Shown here piece after piece: positions 1 to 12,340 of a stretch of DNA of 51,233 bases. The DNA is from Tilletiaria anomala UBC 951 (lineage: Eukaryota; Basidiomycota; Exobasidiomycetes; Georgefischeriales; Tilletiariaceae). A program made the position numbers and the translations under genes. Each line of letters opens with the position of its first letter. Positions within the stretch are counted from its first letter, which is position 1. The stretch is taken from the NCBI RefSeq assembly GCF_000711695.1, contig NW_013546901.1, positions 1 through 51,233 of the forward strand. Reading direction: 5' to 3'. The notes under the pieces were generated by a model, which searched no databases, was not told where the DNA came from, and saw only the letters and a program-made list of their open reading frames with translations.

Positions 1-428
1 AACCCCCAGGAAAAGTGTGTATTCAATGAAGATTAAGAAAGATTTGGTACCTCAAATGATGACCTAGATCGAGCTGAAGATCCTGTGCGCCGTTCCCACG
101 TCGTAGAATATGGAAGAACGGGTATATATGATGTACGGTTGAACGAAAGCAGGGTGGACAGCAGTTGAAGAAGACGAAGCAACTTGTGCCCAGGTTGTGT
201 TTCGTACTTGGAAGAGTGTAGCGGAACGTGGTTGAAGGGCTTGTCAAGGTACGAAGAAGCAACAACTTATGGTACGAAAATCAACACCCGTCATGCACGG
301 CACCTCATGCTATCGCGCCTTCAATTGACAGTCCTCACTTGTCGACTGATTGGCTTGGTCACGATCCCTCTTCCTCATTCAGCAAGCAGCATTCACGGAC
401 GCAAGACATATAAGACAAACAAGCCAAC
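1..428. other. Left-edge non-coding stretch
   Basis: No reading frame here resembles a known protein and no tRNA or repeat is visible. The right part lies directly upstream of the NDUFA2 gene and probably carries its promoter and 5' leader. The left part could be the end of a gene outside the window. Confidence 0.4.
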
Positions 429-978
429 ATGGCCTCAAAAGCAGTCACGAAGGCCCTGCCGCAGGCCCTCAAAGAGGTGCGGCTGCACCTCTGCCAGTCC
501 GGACCCAGGTCGGCCGGGTTGAGGTGAGTGCCTGAGCCTATTTAGGAGTCGGGTAGGGCACGCACAGGACTTCCCCTTCTCCGAACCCTGGATGCCTGCC
601 ATGGGATGCTCGGATTGCCACCTCCGAGTGATGGAATCGCAGCACCACGCTCAGTGGCTGATCCGTATTCTTATTCTCACTCGACAGGCAATACATCCAA
701 TCGAACTACAGCTTGCTTAAGTCCTCTAATCCAGACCTTCCCATCCTGATCCGGGAAGCAAGCGGGACACCAGCGCGAGCATTCGCGAGATTCGGTGAGT
801 GTGTCGTCATGGGCCGCTCGCCGAAACATCTCCGACGCTTCGCTTAGGTGGTGACTGACGACCGAATTCGTATCCTCTGCGGCTAGATCGAGGGGTCGAG
901 AAGTCTGTCGAGCTCGAAGGGGCGAGCGCTTCGGATGTCGAAAAGAAGCTGTCGGATCTGCTAACAGGCAGCGCATAA
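429..978 (+). CDS. NDUFA2: NADH:ubiquinone oxidoreductase subunit NDUFA2 (B8, 10.5 kDa)
   Basis: Accessory subunit of mitochondrial respiratory complex I, located on the peripheral (matrix) arm. Three exons, 429-523, 688-794 and 887-978, join in frame to a 97-residue protein, the usual length for this thioredoxin-fold L51/S25/CI-B8 family. The N-terminal half carries the family pattern LPQALKEVRLHLCQSGPRSA, followed by NYSLLKSSNPDLPILIREA and the end LSDLLTGSA. The first exon ends at GTGAGT (524) and the second starts after CGACAG (687). The second intron runs from GTGAGT (795) to a TAG acceptor at 886; an earlier acceptor at 846 was not chosen because the later one restores the typical tail. 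The single visible Cys in the first exon matches the conserved Cys of the family. Its 3' end lies about 155 nt from the convergent Vps52 gene. Confidence 0.93.
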
Positions 979-1133
979 GAGAAACGCTTGTAGCACATGT
1001 CTCAACGTAAACATTGCGAGGATCTGACAAGTGGTAGAGAGCAAGGTCGCACGAAGAGGCCCGGCTGGAGAGGCTCGTTTGATTGAAGAGTATCCATGAA
1101 CGGAGCACCAACGGTGGGTATAGGCTACATGGG

Positions 1134-4081
1134 CTATGAGACCAATGCGATGCGCAATTCTGTCCAGTGCGACAGTTCGGACTGGACGCGCGGGAGGGAG
1201 GCTGATACTCGTCCGCCAGGGTCCTGCGAACGTCACCAGGAACGATCAGATCAAATCAGCGCATGCTCGAATCATGTCGAGCTTCTCATTACTTGTGCAA
1301 CTCACCGAAAGCACTTTGCAGACTGCGTCGTAGTAATCCGCCAGAATCTCCATTTCCGGCTGCACCCCCGCGCCATCCTTTTTAGCCTGCTCCTTCGCGA
1401 CGACCTTTGCACCTTCCTTTGCAAGCCACTCAACCTCATCGCGCAAGCGCTGCACGCTGCCGAACAGCATCGTCTCGTTCTGTTCGTCCGAAAGCTGGAG
1501 GAGCGATAGGAACAGTCTGGCGTAGCGCGTGCAGACCAACCGGATCATCGCGAGCTTTTCTGCGGTGCTAAAGTTACTTGTTGCATTTGCCGCGGCGTTG
1601 ACCAGGCCCGTCAGGCCGGACCAACTCGTCAAGCCCGCTACAACCCCCGCTGCTGTTGCTGCAGTTCCCGCGGTGCTGGACCCGGTCGAGCTGCCACCGC
1701 CGCTGATGTTGCTGCTGCCACCGCCGATATGCGATCGGCCAGCTGTGCTGATGCCGTAGTTTGTCATCATTTTGCGCAGGCTCCCAATATGCTCGTCGAA
1801 CGACCGCTGGATCAATGGCCAGGCGTTAATTTTGAATGTCAGAAGCGGGCCCTGCAGCACAGATGCTGCCCCGCGCGCGGTCGCGGCGGCCATCAATGCC
1901 TCGTTGAGCTTCACCATGCAGAGCAGCGAGAGTAGAGGGGGGGGTGGCGTAGAACTGAGCAGTGCTTTGGTGAAGGTCTGACCGAAAGATGGGTATATAT
2001 TAGCCTCAGCTTCAGTCAAACCATCTACACACCCCAACTTACCGTCCAGTGCCCTAGAACAGGCTCCATGACCTGCTTCCACAGCTCATCTTCCACGCCT
2101 TTACCTTTCCTCGCCCGCTGTTCCTTGAGCGTGAGTCTGACAATTGTGTGTCCAAAGTCATCCGCTGGCGAACCCTCTGCTTCGAACGCGCCATCTGCAG
2201 TGATGGCAGAGCGCATGCCACTTTCATCTTCACCGTCGTGATCTTCGGCTCGGCCCCCAAAAACGCTCGCGCTTTCTTCGGGTGCCGGACTGGTGTAGTC
2301 TGTCCCTACCGACGTTGCGGTGCGTGCGCTGTGCGGAGGCTGTTGTGAAGTCTTCGAATGTTGCTGTTGGCGGTTCTGCTGCTGCGCGGCCGGCGTCATG
2401 GGCATATTGCTTGCACCTTCCGCGGTGGGGGACGCGACGTTGAGGAACGTCGACGCTCGTGAGCCTCCACCGGAACGCGATAGATCGAGGCTCGGGCGCG
2501 AGCTGTCCGCGATACTTGTGCGCGGCGTCACTGATGCAGCCATTGCACTTCGCATGTCTCCCTGCAGCGAGCGCGATGGGCCTGCCTTGTGTCGTGGCGG
2601 TGGGAGAGACTCGAAGAATCGCACGAGAAATGTGTACTCTGAGCAAGCATTATCAAGGAAGGTGAGGGCCATCGAGCGGAAAAGTACCTCGGGTGTCGCC
2701 TTCTGCGTATTGTAAAATGCCACATCGTTAGCGCAAAATGAAATATCTTGTTCGCGGCCGGAGGTAGGAGACGACTCACAAAGAATGGATTATCTGCCAT
2801 GTAAGCGAGAACGACGCCGGGCCCATCGAATTGGCTTTGGGCGAAGCGTTCGTCATCTAAAATGAACAGCTTGTCCTCCTTGTCGAGCTGCTCGATGTAT
2901 TTCGCTGTTGCGCTACCACCGCCGGCTCGCGCGAGGAGCGAAAGTGCGACGGCACTCATGCTGCTGGGCGAGGTGTCGCCGATGAGCATATCTGCCGCAC
3001 TGCCTGCTGAGGAAGTGGGGGTGGGAGCAGCTGGTAGATTGCTGCTCTTTGCAGCAGCAGGGATAGATGCGGAAACATCACCTGCACCTTGCTCGCCAGC
3101 CCCAGCTCTGCCACCGGAACCGGAAAATCTGACACTGCGCGCTCGGATCTTCTCCAGAGCTCGCGTGTACCTCCTGAAGCCCGTCTCAAAGTAGAGCCTT
3201 GCAGCGGCAAGGTAGACGCGCTGTACGTCGATCGCAACACGCGGTGCCTGTCTGGCAAGGAAGGCGTAGAGATTTCGATGTGCAGGCTTGAGTAGAACAG
3301 ACGTTTGCAAGACCTGCAAGTTGGTGCTAATTTGCGTCTTGAAGGGATGGAAGTAAGATATTAAGTACGGTCGCAGCTTGCGCACTGCAATCGATAGGCA
3401 GGAGAGCGCTAGTGTCCGTGATTCGAGGAGGATGCGTGACTCGGGAGGAAGGGCCGTGTAAGCACCGGCTGCATTGGCGGCAGATTCTGTTGCCGCCGCG
3501 GTGCCGCCTGATGGTGTCGAAGGTAGCACGGCGGACATCGGTGTCGAATGATGGGTTGTCGTTGTGGCGGCGGCACCTGCCGCTGTCGCTGCATGGTTGC
3601 TGGCGAGCTGAGCGACGCTCTGCGTTTGATCCAGCACCCTCTCCAGGTCTTCACAAGCTTCCAACCAGCCACCTTGTTTCGGCTCCGAGTCAAAGAAGAG
3701 ATCGACAAGCCTGGGGCTGAGCGCTACCTGCCCGATTAGATTGCTCAGCAGCCGATCCAACTGCCGCCTGCCGACTAAGCGAGCGTCGAGCGCATGTGAG
3801 CGATCCTGCAGGTCGGAAATGTGGCCCGAAACATGGGACAGATCTTTCTGAAAGGAGGACAGGAAGGATGACAACGAGTCGAGCAACGAGAGTGACAACT
3901 GCACTTCGGAGTGCAGCGCCAGAAAAGAGGAGCCTGAGTTGTAGTACTCAACGTCGAGTTTGCGTTGTTTGCGATTCAGAGCGGCGGTCACAGACGTGGA
4001 AAGCTGGCCGATGGGGATGCCCTTGAGGTCTTGCAGCTGACTCGTGCCGTCATCGCCGAGGCCCGCCTCGTTGTTCGCCAT
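1134..4081 (-). CDS. VPS52: Vps52, subunit of the GARP/EARP tethering complex
   Basis: Tethers endosome-derived vesicles at the trans-Golgi network as part of the GARP complex with Vps51, Vps53 and Vps54. Exons on the minus strand are 4081-2780, 2702-2043, 1977-1306 and 1223-1134, giving 907 residues. The Vps52/Sac2 signature lies in the first exon: a helical N-terminal part (LQDRSHALDARLVGRRQLDR), then RKLRPYLISYFHPFKTQIST and the segment from HRNLYAFLARQAPRVAIDVQ. The block LFRSMALTFLDNACSEYTFL and the late INAWPLIQRSFDEHIGSL and LVCTRYARLFLSLLQL match the C-terminal half of the family. Low-complexity Ala/Thr/Ser inserts make it longer than the yeast protein. Introns use GTGAGT or GTAAGT donors, one with a GCTAACG branch site. 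Reading on past 1306 gives an early stop at 1246; splicing to the CAG at 1224 adds 29 residues ending at TAG 1134, which I prefer. The start at 4081 (MANNEAG) is the first Met close to the conserved region. Confidence 0.9.
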
Positions 4082-5495
4082 GGTCACTGGCCCTTGCTGT
4101 GGGGATGGCCTCTCCTGCTCGTCCCGTTCTGTCGCTACTGGATCTACCAAGCGGCGAAGAACAAGACCCGCTAAGAGTGACCAGGGTGGTCGCGTAGATG
4201 TGAAATGCCATTGCGGAATGAAGTGTGTACAGTGATACATCGACGTCGTAGTTGATACCTTTACGGAGCCCCTGCATCACATACGCGCTCTTTCATCATA
4301 GCATCCGCCCATTATCGACTATTTCTTCTACTTGTCGCTATCGGATCTGCTTCGGTACGCCCCTTCTAACCAACACTGCAGGCCTCCCTATGGACCAGGC
4401 CGTGTCAAGCCATACCGACTTGGAAAACGAGGTCACCGTGATGCTTGATGGGTCATGGCAGTTTCAACGCTCCCACTTGTACGTCTGATCGTTAAATTCT
4501 CTAACCAGGCCGAGGTGCATTCATCCCGAAACAAGCTTGACATAGCAAAGCCGAATAAAGATTCATACGGTCTTGGTCTCAATGCACATATCGCGCGCTA
4601 TTCCATTGTCGTAGTAAGCTTGCCGAGCTACTTGAACCCCAACTAGTGTTTACCGGCCAAATTGCTCCATCCAGGGGAGGGGTGTGGGCAGCGGGGCATG
4701 GATGCACCTGGGCGCCCAGAGGATGCACACTGATGACTTTGAAGCACACTCATGTATCAATCGCCTGCGAAGATGTAAACATGCTGGACCTCTGGAGGAA
4801 ATTGACAGCCCATCAGCCCTCCACCGCCAAAGGAAGGACAAAAGTAGGAAGAGGCGCTATGTCCTTTCAGGATAGACATGAGCAAGAAGCTCCTCGCTCC
4901 TGCATTTAGCTCCCTTGAAAGGCCCATTCCTTTCCTGAATGGCTATCAACGTCGGCGCTAGCCTCCATACAATATTCAGCGCACCTTTAGCACAAAGGAC
5001 TGCGAGAACACCTGCTGCGAACGAAGTGCGCAACTGCGACTCCTTCATGTGTTGTATAGGAACCGCTCAGGAGGGAGTAGATGAGCGCGAGGGCTTAGAG
5101 CGCGCCACACCGTATCCATGAGTTTTGCGGCTGAGATGGCAACACCGACTTGTATACATGTTGAAGAGACATCTGCTCTCGCCGCCTGACCTTCATCACT
5201 CACCACTTTCCATCAACACCATACACCGCAAAAGGCCCTCTCTCAGTCCTGTAGGATGCTGCCTTTGATGCTTCGTGGCTTTGCTTGATTAGAGATTCGC
5301 TCAGCGAGACCAGCGCTCGGCTGCTGCGTGCCAAAACTCAGGAGGGCGCAGCGCGGTCGCGCCCCGTCGCTACTCATCACTGCTTTCGGGGCTCCTGAGT
5401 CGCTCAAGTCCTGACCTGGCGCCCAACTGGTCTATACCACGACAGGTGCAGCATCACCCAAAGTTGACTGTGCATGGACAGTAAAGTTCGCAGCG
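4082..5495. other. Intergenic region between divergent VPS52 and Rab genes
   Basis: 1.4 kb between two genes transcribed away from each other, so it should contain both promoters. No reading frame resembles a known protein. A short inverted repeat (ACTCAGGAG near 5336 against CTCCTGAGT near 5393) is the only structure I noticed. Confidence 0.5.
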
Positions 5496-8241
5496 ATGCA
5501 TGCGCGGAGCACCTCGCATGATGGCGACGGCAGTTTTGGATTACACGATGGCGGGAGCGGTTCTGGCACTGGCACCAGCATCTGCGATAAGGGCCGCGAA
5601 GAGGCCAAGAGCAGCAATATCAACAAGAATGTCAGGAAGCATCGAAGCAGCACTGCGCGAACTCGGGAGCGCCTGCGTTCGCTGACAAACGGCAAAGTGA
5701 AGAGCTTTCACACTGCACAGCCTTCCCCTGCAGCTGTCGTATCTCTGGAGCAAATTTCTTCTGCGTTCGGTGCAGCATCATCGTCAGCAACAGCAGTCGC
5801 AAACACTGCCAACCTTTCCAATACTGGAAAAGAAGCGGAGGCGTTCACCTCAAGCAGTGTTGGGAGCACTGCAGGCGGCTCTGCGTCAAGTAGCTCTACG
5901 TGCGCATCTACGGCCTCGACCTCGTCCGGGTTCGCCGCGCAGCAGCCGTCCTCATCCTCTTCGACCTCAGCAGCGACAGAGCTGGATGATGAGGGAAACA
6001 AGGACAACGCACCCACACTTCCGTCTTCTCCCCGCTCTGTATTCGCGCGGGCGCTCGAAAACAGCAGCAGCAGCACGAACAGCAACAAGCCTAGAGGGGT
6101 CCGGCAGAATCGAGGCGGATCCCGAGATCGCAACCGTAGCCAGTCGGCTGAGGGCGTGCTGCTCGCTGTGCAAAGCAAGCATCAAGAGGCACTTGTCGCT
6201 ATGAAGCACTCTTCGAGTACACACGCTCGCCAGCAGAGCAACAGCAATGGCAGCGGTAGCAGCGGCAGTCCACACAGCCGCGAACTGGGCAAACTGCGCG
6301 AATCTGCAGCAGAGGGTGTTGCGGCCCAATGTGGAATCACATTACTCGCATTCCCGACCTTCGCCTCCCCCGATGCTGCAGGGACTTCTTCCGCACTGTC
6401 GACATACAATAGGCCCAATGAACAGCAACCACCGGAATCTGTGCAACTTGGACACGCGCAGCTACATCGCAGCAAGACGGCTGCCCTTGTCGGCGGGGGC
6501 AAGGGCGAACCTCCCCCGCTCTCAGGAGCGCCGCCGTTGACCGTTCCGCTCCTTGGGTCTTCTGCAAGGCAACAACACCAGGAGCAGCAGCAGTATGCCT
6601 ACGCACCCAGCACGCAAGAGCCCAGAGCGCGCATCGAGAGCCTGCGGGATCTTGTCGGCCAGCGTCCACAATCTGATGGGCGAGGGGCAGCTGCCTCGAC
6701 ATCCTCTGGCCATCAACACCACTCGTCGCTAGGCAGAGTTAGCGCCAGCAGCATCATGAGGAACAACAACACCATCAACAATGCCGCACCGAGCAACGTG
6801 CAACCGAGACGGCTTCACCCGTCTTTGCAGAACAGCTTGGGCGCTATCGGGCTGAATCTAACCTTTACCAAAAATTCTTCAGCAGGAGCCACGGCAGGGA
6901 GCGGAAAAGCAGGTTTCTCAAGCCCAGGCGCTGGCGCCGGGCAGCAGCAGGCACCAATCTCTCCGCCTAAGTCTACCAATGGAGCGAGCAGCGCGGATAC
7001 TCAAGGAAGAAGTAGCGACGGCATGCTGAGATCTGCGCATTCCTTCGCAGAGAGCCAGCTCAACAACAATCGAGACGACAGCCGAGCTCGAGCGTCCCAA
7101 CATCAGGAACGCATGCACAGGTCTTCTTTGCGAGGCGTTGGAGGCGTCGCCCATGCCGCTAGTTCGCCCGCAGCCGATGGGTTACCATCGTCAGCTGGTG
7201 GTATCCGGCCTCCCACGCGTCCCAGCGCTCGCCCAAGCACGAGCGCCAACATTGGCGCAGGTGCACTCGAAGCCAAAGTCGTGATTTTAGGCTCGCAAGG
7301 CGTAGGGAAGACGTCGATCGTTCATCGCTATACGACGGGTCAATTTAGTGCTGCATCGATGCCTTCGACCATCGGCGCTTCCTTCCTGACCAAACGCCTG
7401 ATCGTCTCTGGGACGAAGATACGCTTACAGATCTGGGATACAGCCGGCCAGGAACGCTTCAGGAGCATGGCACCGATGTACTACCGCGGCAGCCATGCGG
7501 CGATCATCGTCTATGATATCACGAATCGCAAAAGCTTAGTGGATCTGCGCAGCTGGATCGAAGAACTGCGCAAGAACATGGGAGACGACTTGACAATCCA
7601 TATCGTCGGCGCGAAGAATGATTTGGAGCAGCACCGGGAAGTCACGTGAGTTTCCTCCACTGGAAACAATTTCAGTTGTCGGGACATAATCTGACTTTCG
7701 TTGCATGCCAATATTGCTTTGCAGACTGGAAGAAGCTAGGCAGCTCATCGAATCCTGGTCCGCATTCATGAGCCCTGTGCTGGCGGAGGACGGAGTTGCT
7801 GCAACGCATCCTAGACATCAGCTCATTCCGCAAGTCAAGGTCACACCACCGACGCGGACCAACTCGCGCATCAGTCATTTCGCCAACCCGCTCTCCGTCT
7901 CTCGATTCGGCTTTCCCTCGTCGCCCTCCCAGGCGCGCGACTCCCTGCGAGGCGCGCAGGCAGGCATCGTGTCGTCCGAAGACGATCCGCAGCTCGCAGC
8001 CGAGCGTGTGTTCTGGCACAACATCAAGGTCAGCGAGGTATCTGCCAAAGAGAATGCTGCGGGTATTGAGGATGTGTTTTACCGGATCACAAAGGAGCTG
8101 GTCGAGCGCAAGGAAGCAATCGAACGCGAACGCGCCGGCCGCGAAAGCGATAGCATCATCCTCGCTACCGACAGCGTCAATGCCACTGGACCTAATAGTT
8201 CCGCTTCCAATGCTTCGGGCTGGTCCTGCTGCAGCTCATGA
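5496..8241 (+). CDS. Rab-family small GTPase with a very long N-terminal extension
   Basis: Membrane-traffic GTPase fused to a long disordered tail. Exons 5496-7645 and 7725-8241 (donor GTGAGT, acceptor GCAG) give 888 residues. Residues 1 to about 590 are low-complexity Ser/Ala/Gly/Gln/Asn with no recognisable domain. The Rab fold follows: P-loop GSQGVGKTS (about 599-607), switch I with the invariant Thr in STIGASF, WDTAGQE (about 647-653), MYYRG and YDITNRKS. The guanine-specificity motif reads AKND (about 706-709) where nearly all Rabs have NKxD. The SAK motif is present at about 823, so roughly 85 extra residues sit between the two base-binding motifs. The C-terminus is CCSS, suitable for geranylgeranylation. 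The core is closest to the Rab5/Rab22 type from memory, but I cannot name the ortholog. The start is the first Met of the long open frame; shorter starts are possible because the tail is not conserved. Confidence 0.85.
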
Positions 8242-11200
8242 CACTTGCAACCCTGGTGGGTTTACCTGCCGCCGCTGGCTCGGCCCGCGCCCGTCCTCGA
8301 AGATGGTATTCTTTGACGACTCTATCGCTCTAGGTTTTCCATCACACCCACACGTACTATCACGCAGAATTGTTGAGCTTTCAGAAAGTGTACATCACTG
8401 CGGTCGTGCTTATTCGATAATGATAATGACATCGCCATGCAAACATCGAATGGCGGGGGGAAATCCGAGATGCTTGCGATGTACGTCAAAAGGACAGCTC
8501 GACGCTTGCAAGGAGCAAAGATGCAAGTGGAAGAACACTTGATTGGGAGCGATCGAACCATCCACATAATTCAAGTCGTTCAGGTCTGCTGCGGTGATAT
8601 GACAGACGCTGGCGATCGTGCTGAACACTGCAAAGGTTGGCACGATAAGCTCGGAGCCTTTTTGATGCAGTGAGTTGGTGATCAGATTGAAATTTGCTGT
8701 CCCAAAATATTGCCCGTCCTTTGCACTGCTGCTCGCTGGTTCTCCTGGTCCGCAAGGCCCTTGTCTATTTACTCCCTCACCTGCGCCGCTTCGCCTTGTC
8801 CTCTTGCTTTACAATCGCTACAGCGTCGGGCCACTCGCACGAACCAGGAGAAACTCTGGTTAGATCAGAGCCATTTGCCTTGGCTGCGTTCTATGCACGA
8901 TGGCAAGCACCACATACAGGTCGCACGGCATCACAGCGCAGCTTGCGCTTCTCACAGCTCGTGCAGGCACTGTTAGGCAAAATGGGTGGGAAGGGCTTGT
9001 CGGACCTACCTTCCCCGATATCCTCGCCAGCAGCTCCACTAGAGGCGTTTGCGCCGAGCGATGCTTACTGTTGAGTTTCATCCCTGATCGTGGGCATCCC
9101 GACTGGACCAGCTGTGTTGAGTTGAGACAATAAGATATCCGTTGAGGCACGTGGGGCAAGTTGACACAAATTGCAGGGGAAGCCCTGCGTCCCATCCTCG
9201 ATGTCTAGTACCGAGGGATTGGAAAATGGCATGGACGGCTGATTCATGGCAACAGGGTGCGTTTACTCTAACATTGGAGCAAATGACAGCTACTGCCAAA
9301 GAGAAGCGGAGTTTGCAGCCGAAGAAAATATGGTGTTCGACCCTGCTCCTAGAGAAGTTGGAGGAAAGGGTTGCAGCGGCCATACCACGCTAAATAGTGA
9401 TGAATCAGAAGTATTGACTTTGAAAATGGATAACAACACCTCGCTGCTGAATTCCAAGCTGATGGATGATGCTCTTGGACGTTTTCATCCTGCCACTGGC
9501 AACCTTATGGCCCAGACCTATGTGTGGTCGGAGGAAGCTGCCGCTAGCTCTACACAATTTCCCTGACGCGAAGTTGCCCGAGGAACCATCTTTGAAGGTC
9601 TCCCATTCCACTCCCGTAAAGTTGTTCGATTTCTCAGAATCGGCGGCGGGTTGACGAGGGGAGTTGGACCGACGAAGGAGCAGTGAGCGGAGTCAGATGA
9701 ACGCAAAATACCACCGCTCGTTCCAGTCGCTGCAGCGAAAGCACTAATGTGGTCGTTGAGCGGCACAGCTTCGAGCGAGATGTTACTGTACCAATGGCTA
9801 CCGTGTTCTCGGGAAAAGACTTCTTGGTGCTTCTGCTGATGATGATGCTCATGGAGCAAATGATGCTCATCTGTGAAGATCAGCTCCTTATAGTATGCGG
9901 CGTAGAAACAGTGAGGATGCGGATGGAGGTCATAGTTACACTTGCTCCGCGTCCTGCCCTGAGCGCCGTGGGCTTGCATAGGCCAAGGTCAATCTCCTAC
10001 CTTCGCCCCTGCTGATCGGCAATATATCAATGTGTTTAAGACATACGTGCTTCCGAGCATCCAGAGTTCCACGACGTTCTTCGAAACGTTGAGTTGACGT
10101 GGATGTCAGGTGCATTGTAGCATATTTGAGGCTAGATTGATGGAAATGCAGCTTTCTGCTCGTAGCTGCCGCCTTTGTGACAATTGTGCTTCACTGAGGC
10201 TCCGCGAGACTCACATGGTCTCTCGAATCACCGTGGGGACTTGATGCATACTCGGACTCACCGCGGACGCAGTCAGCACTCCCCATTGAAGAGAGCGAAG
10301 CTGAGAACGAGACTTGGTCTCCGCAGACAGGGGCGATCGCCAAGCTTCGAGAGCTTCTCTGAGTATCATCACAAGGGTGCAACGCGAGGGCCAGCGGCCA
10401 GCGCAACACAATGTCTCATTGGTATACAAAGGGAACTGCAGGATCAGTGAACAACTTCCTTTGATCCAGATATTGTACACTCCAGTTTGATGTTCCTCCT
10501 GGCAGCTGGTGAAGTGACCTCTTAAATCTCGATGATTTCAGCTGAAAGTTGTGTTTTGGCTCGTTGAAGCCAAGAGAGTACGGGTATATTGCGCCAAAAT
10601 CCAAGGCGGTCGCATATCAATGCGCGGTCGGACTGCTTGTGTAGCTTGGGTTCCTTTCCGCACTGTGGCCAGTCCTCTTGTCGTCCCCCCCCCATGCCTA
10701 AAGTGCTCTGTGCACAGGTACAAACTCATACAGCTTCTTGCTGGGCTGTGGCCGCCCCTCCCGCTCACGGCGTGCATGCCAATGCGCGCGGGTGGTAGTT
10801 CATGAATAAGCCTAAGCGAAAGACGGAGATCAATGATGCCTTGAAAGGGGCGGGAGTGGCAGTGCCGGCCTGCCAGTTGTTATGCATCATCTATTGAGGA
10901 GAACTAATGCACGTGGTCTTCCGAAGGCGATACGGCTCTCTCCGTAAGCTGTCATGCTCACGTCTCGTTTCCTTACGCGCAGAGGAAACTCCGAACGGCA
11001 AAGCAAGATGTGTAAAGGAAAGGAGTCGTACCGGCTTTCGAGAAGTGGTCTTTCACTCGCCCTCCTGTTTGCAGCGGTTGACGGATACATAACGCCCTGC
11101 ATATCTTGGTAACTTGAGCCGGCCGCACCTGATGCTGCCGGAGGCGTGGACAACTTCCGGCGTCGTCGTGAACCTCTTTGCTCACCTAAATGCGCACCGT

Positions 11201-12340
11201 GACCGTCATCGGTCGGTTACTAGGATTCGTCGACCCTTGCCGCAGACGCCTCGAACACTTCGTCAAGGTTGTCACGTCTGTCCATAGCTCTCTTTGTGGG
11301 TGATAGCTCATGTGGAAAGGGTTACCAACTTGACTCAATCCACCATCTGATCGATTTCCCTGTTGTTTTCCGGCACTGGGCTGCCTCCGCCTCAAGCCTT
11401 AAGCCTAATTTCGGTACCATCTTGGCCAATGGAGATACGAGTTATCAGACCACAGGAGGTGCATCGAGGTCCGATTAAGAGGAGTTGCCCATACGGTGTG
11501 CGCTTCTTTCTTTTGTTGATCTCGATTTGCGTTCTCGCTTCTCGTTTCTGTGTAATTGCAACCTGTACTCACCGCTCCCCACCCACAAGAAGGCTAAGAT
11601 GCGGCGCCATTCTTCCTCAGTTTTTTGAGTGCTTGAATATCGCCAATAATGGTGCAGAGTGCATGTTCACGGAGAGCAACCGCAGCAAGACGATTGCAGC
11701 AATGTCGAGCGCACAGGGAGCAATGAGCAGAGCGTACGAACGGCTTTTTGTGCGTCACGCTGGGGTGAATGACGTCAGAGCTTGACGCTGAACGGAAGAA
11801 GGCAAGTCTAGTGCGAAGTGGCAAACGACATGCGGGTGTGGTTACCGAATGCTCAGCGCAGTGCGATGCAGTGCCTGCATTGGGGGATGGGAGTGAGCAC
11901 AGCCACCGGCTGCCTGAGCCAAGCTCATGTGGCGGCAGGCCAGTGTGGTTTGGTGGGATGGTCTTGATTGGTGCGCTGCCCTTTGCGGTAGTGGCATCAT
12001 CGTGCTGCCACACACAGGGCGCACAATGCTCTAGTGCTGTTTGGGGAGACGATCCTCCACTATCCAACGTCGTCATTGACCAGGCAGCCAGCCAGCAAGC
12101 CAGGCAGCAAGCAGCACCATCCCACCCTCCCACCCCCCTCGTGCACTATCACTATCACCATCACCACCTCATATTTCTCCAACTTTCCAACCGGCATTCG
12201 TGCGAGATTGCACCTTACAGAGCATATTACTAGCAATATCGAATTAGAGGATTGCTTTTTGTCCAGCCAACCCGCTTCCCTGTGGCTCACGTGGGACGAA
12301 CGAACGAATAAAGGGCACCCACCAACCTTTTCGGCTCACC
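8242..12340. other. Gene-poor 4.1-kb interval
   Basis: No open frame here matches a family I know, in single frames or across plausible splice sites. Several frames of 60-180 codons exist on both strands but lack domain character. The right end, just upstream of 12341, is the Slm1 promoter region and contains CAGCCAGC/CAGGCAGC-type and CACTATCAC-type short repeats (about 12080-12165). Non-coding RNA or a fast-evolving gene cannot be excluded. Confidence 0.5.

Noticed and set aside
1246-1305. Direct read-through of the Vps52 frame to a stop at 1246
   Set aside because: A good GTGAGT donor at 1305 and a CAG acceptor at 1224 give a 29-residue last exon in frame that reads like normal protein; the read-through end does not.
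5333-5402. Inverted repeat ACTCAGGAG / CTCCTGAGT about 50 nt apart
   Set aside because: Only 9 bp long, with no matching element ends or target-site duplication; likely chance.
9246-9566. Plus-strand frame of 106 codons in the gene-poor interval
   Set aside because: No recognisable domain, no supporting neighbours and an ordinary chance length for this base composition.
11594-12133. Minus-strand frame of 179 codons upstream of the Slm1-type gene
   Set aside because: Rich in Cys, His and Ser in a pattern typical of an anti-sense or random frame; it overlaps the expected promoter.
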